From QHWT01 sp963755695 (lineage in GTDB: Bacteria > Acidobacteriota > Vicinamibacteria > Vicinamibacterales > 2-12-FULL-66-21), in the NCBI GenBank assembly GCA_963755695.1, contig CAVWLB010000008.1, positions 124,001 through 188,000 of the forward strand: a DNA stretch of 64,000 bases, read 5' to 3'. Position 1 is the stretch's first letter, and each line of letters starts with the position of its first letter. A program made the translations under genes and the position numbers. The notes under the pieces are model-generated. The model saw only the letters and a program-made list of their open reading frames with translations, was not told where the DNA came from and ran no database searches. Positions 35,601 to 45,472 of the stretch are shown here, one piece after another.

Positions 35601-38600
35601 CTGGTTGGTCAGGTTGGCGGCGAGCAGGTTGACGTTGCCGGTGAGGTCCTTCCACGTGCCGGCCGCGCCGGGCACGTTGGCCTGGCCGCCGAGCCGGCCT
35701 TCGACGCCGACTTCGCGCGCGACGTTGGTCACCTGCTCGGCGAACGTCGCGAGCGTGTCGGTCATGTTGTTGATGGTTTCGGCGAGCGCAGCGACTTCGC
35801 CCTTCGCCTCGACGGTCAGCTTCTGACGGAGGTTGCCGTTGGCGACCGCGGTGACGACCTTCACGATGCCGCGGACCTGGTCGGTGAGGTTGGCGGCCAT
35901 GACGTTGACCGAGTCGGTGAGGTCCTTCCAGGTGCCGGCGACGCCGGGCACTTCGGCCTGGCCGCCGAGCTTGCCTTCGGTGCCGACTTCGCGCGCCACG
36001 CGCGTGACTTCGGCGGCGAAGGCGCGCAGCTGATCGACCATCGTGTTGATGGTGTTCTTCAGCTCGAGAATCTCGCCCTTCACGTCGACCGTGATCTTGC
36101 GCGACAGGTCGCCGCGCGCGACGGCGGTGGTCACTTCGGCGATGTTGCGGACCTGCGCCGTGAGGTTCGCGCCCATGACGTTGACCGAGTCGGTGAGGTC
36201 CTTCCAGGTGCCGGCGACGCCCGGCACGACCGCCTGCACGCCGAGCCGGCCTTCGGTGCCGACTTCGCGCGCCACGCGCGTGACTTCCGAGGCGAACGAG
36301 CGGAGCTGCTCGACCATCGTGTTGATGGTTTCCTTCAGCTGCAGAATCTCGCCGCGCACGTCGACGGTGATCTTCTTCGAGAGGTCGCCGTTGGCCACGG
36401 CGATGGTCACTTCGGCGATGTTGCGGACCTGACCGGTCAGGTTCGACGCCATGGAGTTGACGTTGTCGGTGAGGTCCTTCCAGGTGCCGGCCACGCCGGG
36501 CACGAGCGCCTGGCCGCCGAGCTTGCCTTCGGTGCCGACCTCGCGCGCCACGCGGCTGACTTCGGAGGCGAAGGCGTTCAGCTGATCGACCATCGTGTTG
36601 ATGGTGTTCTTCAGCTCGAGGATCTCGCCCTTGACGTCGACGGTGATCTTGCGCGACAGGTCGCCGCGGGCGATCGCCGTCGCCACGTCGGCGATGTTGC
36701 GGACCTGGCCGGTGAGGTTCGAGGCCATCGAGTTGACGTTGTCGGTGAGATCCTTCCACGTGCCGGCGACGCCAGGCACTTCCGCCTGGCCGCCGAGCTT
36801 GCCTTCGGTGCCGACTTCGCGCGCCACGCGGGTCACCTCCGCGGCGAACGAGCGCAGCTGATCGACCATCGTGTTGATGGTGTCCTTCAGCTGCAGAATC
36901 TCGCCGCGGACGTCGACGGTGATCTTCTTCGACAGGTCGCCGTTGGCCACCGCGATGGTGACTTCGGCGATGTTGCGGACCTGCGCGGTGAGGTTGCCGG
37001 CCATCTGAGTTGACGTTGTCGGTGAGGTCCTTCCAGGTGCCGGCCACGCCGGTGACGACCGCCTGGCCGCCGAGCTTGCCGTCGGTGCCGACCTCGCGCG
37101 CCACGCGGCTGACTTCCGACGCGAAGGCGTTGAGCTGGTCGACCATCGTGTTGATGGTGTTCTTCAGCTCGAGAATCTCGCCCTTCACGTCGACGGTGAT
37201 CTTGCGCGACAGGTCGCCCCGGGCGACGGCGGTCGCGACTTCGGCGATGTTGCGGACCTGCCCGGTCAGGTTCGACGCCATGAAGTTGACGTTGTCGGTC
37301 AGGTCCTTCCAGGTGCCGGCGACGCCGGTGACGACCGCCTGGCCGCCCAGCTTGCCTTCGGTGCCGACTTCGCGCGCCACGCGCGTCACTTCCGAGGCGA
37401 AGGCGTTGAGCTGGTCGACCATCGTGTTGATGGTGTTCTTCAGCTCGAGAATCTCGCCCTTCACGTCGACCGTGATCTTCCGCGAGAGGTCGCCGTTGGC
37501 AACGGCCGTGGCGACGTCGGCGATGTTGCGGACCTGGCCGGTGAGGTTCGAGGCCATCGAGTTGACGTTGTCGGTGAGGTCCTTCCAGGTGCCGGCCACG
37601 TCCGGGCACTTCCGCCTGGCCGCCGAGCTTGCCTTCGGTGCCGACTTCGCGCGCGACGCGGCTCACTTCCGACGCGAACGCGTTGAGCTGATCGACCATC
37701 GTGTTGATGGTGTTCTTCAGCTCGAGGATTTCGCCCTTCACGTCGACCGTGATCTTGCGCGAGAGGTCGCCGTTGGCGACGGCGGTCGCGACGTCGGCGA
37801 TGTTGCGGACCTGGCCGGTCAGGTTCGACGCCATCGAGTTGACGTTGTCGGTGAGGTCCTTCCAGGTGCCGGCGACGCCGGGCACTGCGGCCTGGCCGCC
37901 GAGCTTGCCTTCGGTGCCGACCTCGCGCGCCACGCGGCTCACTTCCGAGCGAAGCCGTTGAGCTGGTCGACCATCGTGTTGATGGTGTTCTTCAGCTCGA
38001 GAATCTCGCCCTTCACGTCGACCGTGATCTTCCGCGAGAGATCGCCGCTTGGCGATGGCGGTGGCGACGTCGGCGATGTTGCGGACCTGACCGGTCAGGT
38101 TCGAGGCCATCGAGTTGACGGAGTCGGTCAGGTCCTTCCAGGTGCCGGCGACGCCGGGCACGACCGCCTGGCCGCCGAGCTTGCCTTCGGTGCCGACTTC
38201 GCGCGCCACGCGCGTGACTTCCGAGGCAAAGCCGTTCAGCTGGTCGACCATCGTGTTGATGGTGTCCTTCAGCTCGAGGATCTCGCCCTTCACGTCGACC
38301 GTGATCTTGCGCGAGAGGTCGCCGCTGGCGACCGCGGTCGTCACCTCGGCGATGTTGCGGACCTGCGCCGTCAGGTTGGCGCCCATCGAGTTGACCGAGT
38401 CGGTCAGGTCCTTCCAGGTGCCGGCGACGTCCGGCACTTCCGCCTGGCCGCCGAGCTTGCCTTCGGTGCCGACTTCGCGCGCGACGCGGGTGACTTCCGA
38501 GGCGAAGGCGTTGAGCTGATCGACCATCGTGTTGATGGTGTCCTTCAGCTCGAGGATCTCGCCCTTCACGTCGACCGTGATCTTGCGCGACAGGTCGCCG

Positions 38601-39575
38601 CGCGCGACCGCCGTCGTCACGCCGGCGATGTTGCGCACCTGCGCGGTCAGGTTCGACGCCATCGCGTTGACCGAGTCGGTGAGGTCCTTCCAGGTGCCGG
38701 CGACGCCGGGCACGACCGCCTGGCCGCCGAGCTTGCCTTCGGTGCCGACTTCGCGCGCCACGCGCGTCACTTCGGCGCGCGAACCCGCGCAGCTGGTCGA
38801 CCATCGTGTTGATGGCTTCCTTCAGCTGCAGGATTTCGCCGCGGACGTCGACGGTGATCTTCTTGGAGAGGTCGCCGTTGGCGACGGCGATGGTCACGTC
38901 GGCGATGTTGCGGACCTGCGCGGTCAGGTTGCCGGCCATCTGGTTGACCGACTCGGTGAGCTCCTTCCACACGCCGGAGACGCCCTTGACCTGCGCCTGG
39001 CCGCCGAGCTTGCCCTCGGTGCCGACCTCGCGCGCGACGCGCGTGACTTCCGAGGTGAACACCGAGAGCTGGTCGATCATGTTGTTGACCAGCTTCGCCG
39101 ACCGCAGGAACTCGCCTTCGAGCGGCCGCCCGTCGACTTCGAGCGCCATGGACTGGCCAAGATCGCCCTTGGCCACCGCGCCGATCGCGCGCGTCACCTC
39201 GGTGGTCGGCCACACCAGGTCGTCGATCAGCGTGTTGATCGCGTCGACTTCGTCGGCCCAGCCGCCGTCGACGCCGGCGACGCTCATCCGCTGTTTGAGC
39301 TTGCCTTCCTTGCCGACCGCGTGGGTGACGCGCGCGGTCTCGCGCGCGCGACGCTCGCTGAAACCAGCGCGATATCGTTGAACGCGTCGGCAATCTTGCC
39401 GTTGACGCCGAGTCAGGTCGGACGGCATCCGCGCCGAGAAGTCCCCTTCTTTGAAGGAGAGCATTGCCGACAGCAACGCACGAGAGAACTGATCGGATTC
39501 GGCCGGCGGTGTTCCGGACGCGCCTCCAGCACCAGCCGCGGGTTGAACCATCGTCGACGTCTCACGCAACTCCAT
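32700..39575 (-). pseudogene. Giant poly-HAMP hybrid histidine kinase (Nik1/Os-1-like), many frameshifts
   Basis: ATG 39575 has AAGGAGA upstream. Across frames, about 2,290 residues follow in order: a HAMP-like start (FKEGDFSARMPSDL), about 14 poly-HAMP units (39.1-35.4 kb), GAF (35.4-35.0 kb), a Gln-rich coiled coil, HisKA with MSHELRTPLNSIL at 34720, HATPase (NLLSNAFKFTA, DTGIGIAPEK), and three receivers: ITLDVFLPDMLGW, CVLDLRLPDMTGF and VLMDIMMPEMDGY ending at 32700. No membrane helix is seen, so it is cytoplasmic like fungal group III kinases. About 15 single-base frame breaks are needed (for example near 39405, 38775, 38050, 37945, 37605, 37005, 35475, 35255, 35055, 34860, 34640, 33905, 33430, 33245, 33070). 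They may be sequence errors. Confidence 0.85.
35440..39110 (-). repeat. About 14 tandem 276-bp units coding poly-HAMP
   Basis: The word CATCGTGTTGATGGT or a close variant recurs every 275-278 bp (about 35485, 35765, 36040, 36315, 36590, 36867, 37140, 37417, 37694, 37970, 38248, 38522, 38798, 39076). Each unit codes 92 residues of the type GDLSRKITVDVKGEILELKN, INTMVDQL, TRVAREVGTEGKLGGQ, VAGTWKDLTDNVN. Middle units are nearly identical in DNA; the first and last two have drifted. The unit number is uncertain if the assembly collapsed copies. Confidence 0.9.
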
Positions 39576-39988
39576 TGGTACGTTCTCCTTCAGCGGACCG
39601 GTGCCCGACGGGAAGCGCCACATGCGTGAAGCGGCGCCCTTAATGCTTTCAAATTCTCGGTTTGGCATCCCTGGGGTGGGTGGGGCCCGCGGGACGCGAC
39701 ATAGTCGCAGGAAAGCAATAAAGACGCCAGCTCTACCGTAACGGAAAATTTCATTTCAGGATCGCCCGGAGGCTTCGCCAATCACGCGGTCTTCGCGAGC
39801 GTGGACTGGCGGGAGCTGCGATCGGCGTCGCGGTGAGCGGATGACGCTGTATGAATCCGCTGCGCCCCAGTGGGCAAATCAAAACGCACGGGCTCGGGTC
39901 CGAAGTCCGAGACCCCGAGACCCGGACCCGAGGCCGGGCTCCCGGGACGGGCCTGGGCTCCGTCCTGAAGCCCGCTAACCTCCGCGTC
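39576..39988. other. 413-bp intergenic region, leader of the giant kinase gene
   Basis: No convincing gene. The right part (about 39888-39975) is a run of GGGTCCGAAGTCCGAGACCCCGAG-like words with self-complementary pieces, next to the 3' end of the lipoprotein gene. The middle (39715-39760) is the most AT-rich stretch here, with CCGTTACGG and AAATTTCATTTC, and may carry the kinase promoter. A 63-residue minus frame at 39590-39781 has no support. Confidence 0.5.
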
Positions 39989-40807
39989 TCACTTTTTTCC
40001 CGTCGGCACCATGACTCTCAGCGGTTCCCGCAGCTTCGTGCTGACGGTGTCGCCGGCAGCCAGGTGAACTTCTTTGCCTTTCGTAGCCATTACAGTTCCG
40101 GCACCACCTACGACACCGCCAATCGCCGCTCCTTTTCCACCTCCGGCGATGCCGCCGATGACCGCCCCGGCTCCGGCGCCGACGGCGCCCTTCTTGACAT
40201 CGCCTTTGGTGTCGGCCGCGGCCTCCCTCGCGACACGGTCGGTCTGTATCGAGTGGCGCTCACCGCGCACGACGACGTGGTCGAAGCGAAACGCGACGGA
40301 CGCGCGACCTTTCACGCGTTTCAATCCGTTCGCTTCGAGCACCGACCCCGTGATCTTCGAGCCGGCAGGCACCGCGGTCCGTCCGTCCACGACGATCGAT
40401 TTGGCCAAGGTGCCGCTGATTGGATCCTCCACGTGGCTGGTGTCCGACGCGATTGCCGTGGCGAGAGTGACCGCGAGCAACGTTTCAGCCGGAATCGTCA
40501 CTTCGTGAAACGCCGGCTCCGGTGGCGGCGGTGGCTCCGCAGCGGGCGCGGCGGCGGCAGGAGCAGCGGCAGGTGGTGTGGCGCCGCCCGGCGTCGGTGG
40601 TGCGCTGGTCGCCAGAGCAGTCTCCGCAGTCTTGGCTGCCGAAGTCGTTGCGGTCGGCGCCGGCTGAGCGGCTTGCTCGCTCGCGGCCGGTGCTGCCGCA
40701 GGCGCCGCGGCCTTCTCTCCGGCCGCTCCTGACGGCGGAGCGCTGCTCTGCGAGCACGCCGTCGCCACCGCACACGTGACGACTATGGCGAGGGTCAATC
40801 TGGTCAC
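39989..40807 (-). CDS. Lipoprotein with Ala/Pro linker and glycine-zipper domain
   Basis: 272 residues. The signal sequence ends in a lipobox-like VATAC at residue 18. Residues 20-100 are an Ala/Pro/Thr linker. A beta-rich domain follows (TIPAETLLAVTLATAIASDT; ISGTLAKSIVVDGRTAVPAG), resembling domains that keep small barrels. Then comes a glycine-zipper membrane motif (GAGAGAVIGGIAGGGKGAA), and a final strand domain. Similar lipoproteins are common in Acidobacteria; function unknown. Confidence 0.78.
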   Translation of the reverse strand: MTRLTLAIVVTCAVATACSQSSAPPSGAAGEKAAAPAAAPAASEQAAQPAPTATTSAAKTAETALATSAPPTPGGATPPAAAPAAAAPAAEPPPPPEPAFHEVTIPAETLLAVTLATAIASDTSHVEDPISGTLAKSIVVDGRTAVPAGSKITGSVLEANGLKRVKGRASVAFRFDHVVVRGERHSIQTDRVAREAAADTKGDVKKGAVGAGAGAVIGGIAGGGKGAAIGGVVGGAGTVMATKGKEVHLAAGDTVSTKLREPLRVMVPTGKK

Positions 40808-40832
40808 CTTCCACCTCCTCGTGAACCGGCTG

Positions 40833-41528
40833 CTAGCGTCCGGCGCGCACGAGCACGGGATCGTTCCGATACAGGTCGGGGAACAGTCGTTTCAGGTTCT
40901 CAATCTTCGGCAGGTCGTTGTAGACGATGTACGGGTACGTTGGATTGCGGTCCAGGAAATCCTGGTGATACCCCTCCGCTGGAAAGAAGGTGTGTCCGAA
41001 CTCAATCGTGGTCACGACACGGTTTTTGAAGACGCGGGCCTGGTTCAATTGCGCGATGTACGCCTTGGCGACGGTCGCCTGCGACTCCGTCGTCGGGAAG
41101 ATGGCAGACCGATACTGCGTTCCGACGTCGGGTCCCTGGCGATTGAGCTCGGTGGGATCGTGGGCCACCGAAAAGTAGATCTGCAGGATGCGTCCGTAGG
41201 TGATGCTGCGCGGATCGAAGGTGACCCTGACAGATTCGGCGTGCCCGGTCAGGCCGGTGCTGACCCGCTCGTACTCGGCGGTGCTCTTCTCTCCGCCTGT
41301 ATACCCGGAGATCGCGCTGGCGACCCCCTTGACGCGCTGATAGACGCCCTGGACACCCCAGAAGCATCCGCCGGCCAGGACAGCGACCTCCGAGCCCGCT
41401 TGAGCCGCTGGCTCGTCCACCTCCGGCGCCGGAATCGGCCGCGCCTTTTCCAAGCGGGGCAGGGCGCGGGTAACCCCCACGAACACCACGAGCACAGCCG
41501 CGGCAACCGTCAGAATCGACCTCGACAT
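40833..41528 (-). CDS. msrA: Peptide methionine-S-sulfoxide reductase MsrA
   Basis: 231 residues. The catalytic GGCFWG has C55 after an N-terminal hydrophobic signal (ILTVAAAVLVVFVGVTRAL), so the protein is probably exported or membrane-anchored. Further motifs are GVASAISGYTGGEK, HAESVRVTFDP, FSVAHDPTELNRQGPDVGTQ, YRSAIF and the final HQDFLDRNP. It repairs oxidised methionine in envelope proteins. The lipoprotein gene follows 25 bp downstream on the same strand. Confidence 0.96.
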   Translation of the reverse strand: MSRSILTVAAAVLVVFVGVTRALPRLEKARPIPAPEVDEPAAQAGSEVAVLAGGCFWGVQGVYQRVKGVASAISGYTGGEKSTAEYERVSTGLTGHAESVRVTFDPRSITYGRILQIYFSVAHDPTELNRQGPDVGTQYRSAIFPTTESQATVAKAYIAQLNQARVFKNRVVTTIEFGHTFFPAEGYHQDFLDRNPTYPYIVYNDLPKIENLKRLFPDLYRNDPVLVRAGR

Positions 41529-41580
41529 TACCGCCTCCAGATGATTGGGATGTTACTAGAAGTCTCCGTCAGACACGCAG

Positions 41581-41622
41581 CCTCGGACCTCGGACCTCGG
41601 AGTTCGGACCTCGGACCTCGGT
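41581..41622. repeat. Heptamer tandem repeat (CCTCGGA)x6, second site
   Basis: Six units in register: CCTCGGA three times, one GTTCGGA, CCTCGGA, CCTCGGT. The unit is the same as at 15642-15683. It lies between the divergent msrA and permease genes, 55 bp before the permease ATG. Confidence 0.88.
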
Positions 41623-41676
41623 CTGGAATTCCGGGATGAACATAGGGACGGCAGCCTCGTCTAAACAGGGAACGCC

Positions 41677-44196
41677 ATGCTTGCACACACCCTGTTCCGC
41701 GACGTCAAGATCGGCCTGCGCGTCCTTATGAAAGACAAAGGTTTCTGTACCCTGGCCGTCATCGTCCTCGCGCTTGGAATCGCCGGCGTGACGACGATCT
41801 TCAGCGTGGTCAACGGGGTGATGCTGCGCGGGTTCTCGTTTCCGAACAGCGATCGGCTGATCAGCCTGAACTTCATCGACCCGACGAGCGCGACCTTCTT
41901 CGGGGTGAACGGCCAGATCTCCACGATGGATTTCGAGGAGCTCCTGGCCCAGCAGAAGTCCTTCGAGGCGCTCACCGCGTATCTGAACGGATCGACCGTC
42001 AACGTCACGGTCAACGGGCGTCCCCAGCGGTACACCGGAGCCTACGTTACCGAGAACTTCCTGCGGAGCCTTGGGGTCAGTCCGATGATGGGGCGGGATT
42101 TCACCGCCTCCGATAACCAGCCGGGAGCCGGAAAGGTCGCGATCATCGGCTACGGCACGTGGCAGCGCGACTTCGGCGGTGCCGCCGACATCCTCGGCAA
42201 AGGTGTCCGGATCAACGGCAAGGCGGCAACGATCGTCGGCGTCATGCCCAGAGGCTTCGCGTTCCCCACCAACGAAGAAATCTGGATTCCGCTTTACAGC
42301 GAGTTCCCACCAAAGCCGCGGAACGATCCTGCGGCCAACAACCCAGCGGTCCTCGGTCTTCTAAAGGCCGGGGTCTCGCTCGATCAGGCCAACGCCGAAG
42401 CAACGACGATTGCCAAGCGTTTCGCCGCGGCATATCCCGAATCGAACAAGCAGTTCAACACCGGGCAGGTCCAGCCGCTGCTGGACGCCTATACGCCGCG
42501 TCCACTGCGGGGCACGCTGTGGACGATGCTCGGCTTTTGCGTCGGGGTGCTGCTGATCTCGTGCGTGAACGTGATGAACATGCAGTTCGCAAGAGCGACG
42601 CTGCGCGCGAAGGAGCTCGCGGTCCGATCCTCGCTGGGCGCGTCGCGCAGCCGGCTGGTCGGACAGATGCTGACGGAAAGCCTGCTCGTCGCCGGGATCG
42701 GAGCTGCTGTCGGCATTGCGCTCGCCTATGCGTCGATCGACTGGCTGTCGTCGACGGTGAGAAACCTCGAAAATCCGCCGCCCTCGTGGATCACCTTCGA
42801 CGTCGACGCCACCGTCCTGATGATCACGGTTCTCTCGACGGTTGCAGCGGCGGTGCTGTCCGGTCTGCTGCCGGCGGTGATGTCGTCGCGCGCAAACGCG
42901 GTCGAGGTGTTGAGAGACGGCGGACGAGGCAACACCAGTCACACCGTCAGCCTGTTGTCGCGCGGCCTGGTCGTTTTCCAGATCGTGGTCACCTGCGTGC
43001 TGCTGGTTGGATCACTGCTGCAACTGCGCTCGATCACCGCGCAGCAAACCATCGACTACGGCTACGACACGGCAGGCCTGATCTCGGCTCGCATGGGGCT
43101 GATGGACGGCGATTACCCGACACAGGCCTCGCGGAAGGTTTTCTACGATCGGGTGCTTCGGCAGTTCGAGAGCGATCCGGAATTCGAGGCGGTGGCGCTC
43201 ACCAATCGCTTCCGCATGGTCTTCTCGGGGAACAGCCCGATTGAGATTGGAGGGCGGCAGTATCGCGACCGCGGTGATCGGCCGACCGCCAACTTCGAGC
43301 AGGCGACCGCCGGCTTCTTCACCGTCACGGGACAGAAGCTCCTCGAGGGGCGGACGTTCAACGTCGACGACCTCGATGCCCGGCAACCCGTCGCCATCGT
43401 CAATGCGGCCTTTGCCAAGAAGCATTTCGGAAACGAGAGCGCACTCGGGCGGCGCTTCCGGACGGCGAGGGCCGACGGCAACCCGCAGCAGGCGGGTCCC
43501 TGGCGAACGGTCGTTGGCGTGGTCACGACGGTGCGGATGCTCGGGCCGTTCAACCAGCCAGGTGTCGACGAAACCGGATTCTATGTTCCGTTCTTCTCGA
43601 ACCCGGTGGGTCCGGTGCAGCAGGAGCCGTTCGCGAACCAGTTCACCACGATCGTGGCGAAACCGCGTGGTGGTCAACGTGCCGATACGATGGCGGTGGC
43701 GTTACGCCAGCGGATGACCAAGGCAGATTCCAACCTGCCGCTCTACTTCGTCGGAACGCCGAAGAGTCAGATCGACGGCTTCGTCGCGCAGAACCGGATC
43801 ATCGCCACGATGTTCACGATCTTCGGTCTGGTCGCCATCGTCCTCGCGTCGGTCGGGATGTATGGCGTGATGTCATTCTCGGTGAACCAGCGCCGGCAGG
43901 AGTTCGGCGTGCGGATGGCGCTCGGCGCGCACTACCTGCGGATCCTCAGGATGGTGCTGACGCAGGGTGCGATCCAGCTGGCGCTCGGCCTGTTCATCGG
44001 CCTGGGCCTGGCGCTCGGTCTCGCCACGCTGGCCGGTTCCGGAATTCAGAACATCCTCTTCGGCGTCACGGCCCACGACCCGATCACCTACAGCGTGGTC
44101 GTGACGCTCATCACGATCGTCTCGCTCCTCGCGACGCTGGTTCCGGCCCGCCGCGCCACCCGGGTCGATCCGATGATCGCGCTCCGCGCGGAATAG
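41677..44196 (+). CDS. ADOP/MacB-like FtsX permease
   Basis: 839 residues. The start DVKIGLRVLMKDKGFCTLAV and LALGIAGVTTIFSVVNGV is the typical first helix. A MacB periplasmic domain covers about 50-260, FtsX helices about 280-400 (LAVRSSLGASRSRLVGQML), then a second set ending RRQEFGVRMALGAHYLRILR and PARRATRVDPMIALRAE. It lacks the N-terminal extension found in the permease at 25.6 kb. No ATPase or PadR gene is adjacent. Substrate unknown. Confidence 0.92.
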   Translation: MLAHTLFRDVKIGLRVLMKDKGFCTLAVIVLALGIAGVTTIFSVVNGVMLRGFSFPNSDRLISLNFIDPTSATFFGVNGQISTMDFEELLAQQKSFEALTAYLNGSTVNVTVNGRPQRYTGAYVTENFLRSLGVSPMMGRDFTASDNQPGAGKVAIIGYGTWQRDFGGAADILGKGVRINGKAATIVGVMPRGFAFPTNEEIWIPLYSEFPPKPRNDPAANNPAVLGLLKAGVSLDQANAEATTIAKRFAAAYPESNKQFNTGQVQPLLDAYTPRPLRGTLWTMLGFCVGVLLISCVNVMNMQFARATLRAKELAVRSSLGASRSRLVGQMLTESLLVAGIGAAVGIALAYASIDWLSSTVRNLENPPPSWITFDVDATVLMITVLSTVAAAVLSGLLPAVMSSRANAVEVLRDGGRGNTSHTVSLLSRGLVVFQIVVTCVLLVGSLLQLRSITAQQTIDYGYDTAGLISARMGLMDGDYPTQASRKVFYDRVLRQFESDPEFEAVALTNRFRMVFSGNSPIEIGGRQYRDRGDRPTANFEQATAGFFTVTGQKLLEGRTFNVDDLDARQPVAIVNAAFAKKHFGNESALGRRFRTARADGNPQQAGPWRTVVGVVTTVRMLGPFNQPGVDETGFYVPFFSNPVGPVQQEPFANQFTTIVAKPRGGQRADTMAVALRQRMTKADSNLPLYFVGTPKSQIDGFVAQNRIIATMFTIFGLVAIVLASVGMYGVMSFSVNQRRQEFGVRMALGAHYLRILRMVLTQGAIQLALGLFIGLGLALGLATLAGSGIQNILFGVTAHDPITYSVVVTLITIVSLLATLVPARRATRVDPMIALRAE

Positions 44197-44272
44197 ACGT
44201 GTCGGCTCGATTCGAGTCGCTGATGACACCCTAGGTTGCTGCTCCGGCGCGCGGCTCTCGGCCGCGAGATGA

Positions 44273-45226
44273 TCACGCGTACCAGCTCCGAGACCCCAGG
44301 AGCTTTTCTCCCAGTGTGCTCAGCATGGCCGTCTCAGAGCGGGTTCGTTCCCACTCACGCGGGTCGCCGGGGAAGGCCGGGCGCCTTGGCGGCTCGCGCT
44401 CACGCCAGCTTCGGACGCGGGCATCGCGCTCACCGACGTTCTGCTCGTCGGCGGGAAACATCGAAATGTACTGAGCGATCCGCACCCGATCGGAAGATAC
44501 GTTCGGGCGGATGCCGTGCGCGAGCAGGCTGTTGAAGATCAGCAGATCGCCGGCCTTCATTGGAACATTGACCACCTCGAACCCGGTCAGATCCGGACGC
44601 AACGGATTGCGACCGGCAGGCTGCGTGGTTCTCCAGTCTTCGAGCGTGCGGAACAGTTCCGGCACGCACTGAAAGCCGCCCATCTCGCCATCGGTATCCA
44701 CGAGCGACAACACTCCCTGGACCCCGATTGGCAGCGGCGTCAGAGACGTGTCGACATCCCAGTGGATGAACCCCGTGAATGCGCGGCCACCGCGATTCGG
44801 TGTGTTGAGATTCGCACGATCGATCGCCACCCAGAGATCCGTGCGATCCCAGATATCGACAAAGGCATCGTAGACACGAGGAGATTGCCGGTTGTCCCAC
44901 AGAAACTGGTGGTTGTAAATCTCCACCATGCCGCTGTTGTTCAGCTCCAGCATTTGATGGTCGCGGAGCTGCTTCCTCGACCACGTGGCTGGGTCAGTCG
45001 GGCTCATCTCGTTGAACTCCCACAGCAAGTCGACGAGACGCCGGATGTTCTCGGTGGGAACTGCCGTCTTCACGATCACGTAGCCCCACCTGGTCCAGTG
45101 CTCCCAATCGGCAGGCGAGAGCACGCGCAGCGGCAGACGCTTCTTGATGTCCTTCAACTGAACGGCAAGTCCTTTGGCGGTTGGGTGACTGTCGACCGTG
45201 GAACCGGCGTCGTGCACATCAGCCAT
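44273..45226 (-). CDS. Phytanoyl-CoA dioxygenase (PhyH) family protein
   Basis: 317 residues from ATG 45226, which has GGAGG upstream. The Fe(II)/2-oxoglutarate site is visible: FTGFIHWDVDTSL holds H-x-D, and the distal histidine is in LLIFNSLLAHGIRPN, with R following in SSDRVRIAQYI as the 2-oxoglutarate partner. The N-terminal WTRWGYVIVKTAVPTENIRR is a PhyH family start. It hydroxylates an unknown small molecule. No pathway context is given by its neighbours. Confidence 0.88.
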   Translation of the reverse strand: MADVHDAGSTVDSHPTAKGLAVQLKDIKKRLPLRVLSPADWEHWTRWGYVIVKTAVPTENIRRLVDLLWEFNEMSPTDPATWSRKQLRDHQMLELNNSGMVEIYNHQFLWDNRQSPRVYDAFVDIWDRTDLWVAIDRANLNTPNRGGRAFTGFIHWDVDTSLTPLPIGVQGVLSLVDTDGEMGGFQCVPELFRTLEDWRTTQPAGRNPLRPDLTGFEVVNVPMKAGDLLIFNSLLAHGIRPNVSSDRVRIAQYISMFPADEQNVGERDARVRSWREREPPRRPAFPGDPREWERTRSETAMLSTLGEKLLGSRSWYA

Positions 45227-45472
45227 CGCTACCTCCAACAGAATCGTCTCGCGAGGGACGCGCTGCACATCCTATCCAATCCAAACTGAGCGGAACATCC
45301 CGCGTCGATTCAGCTCGACCGCGAATTCGGCGGACACGCAGCCGTTGCACGCTTTTTACGACGAATTGAACGTCCCGTCACCGATGCGGCGCGCCAATCT
45401 TCTAACGTTGCCGGCGCATACCGGAGCGTCCGCAGTGGAGCGCACCGATTCGGAAAAAGGGGACAGCAAACA

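Noticed and set aside
35322..38812. Long plus-strand frames (563 and 600 residues) opposite the poly-HAMP array
   Set aside because: They are antisense shadows of the GC-rich repeat; the minus strand shows clear HAMP sequence while the plus translation is repetitive without known features.
35440..39110. CRISPR or satellite array
   Set aside because: Units of 276 bp without unique spacers, coding throughout; it is a protein repeat.
39700..39860. Cyclic-di-GMP (GEMM-type) riboswitch before the kinase
   Set aside because: GAAGCCTCCGG resembles one part of the aptamer, but the conserved 5' and 3' parts are missing.
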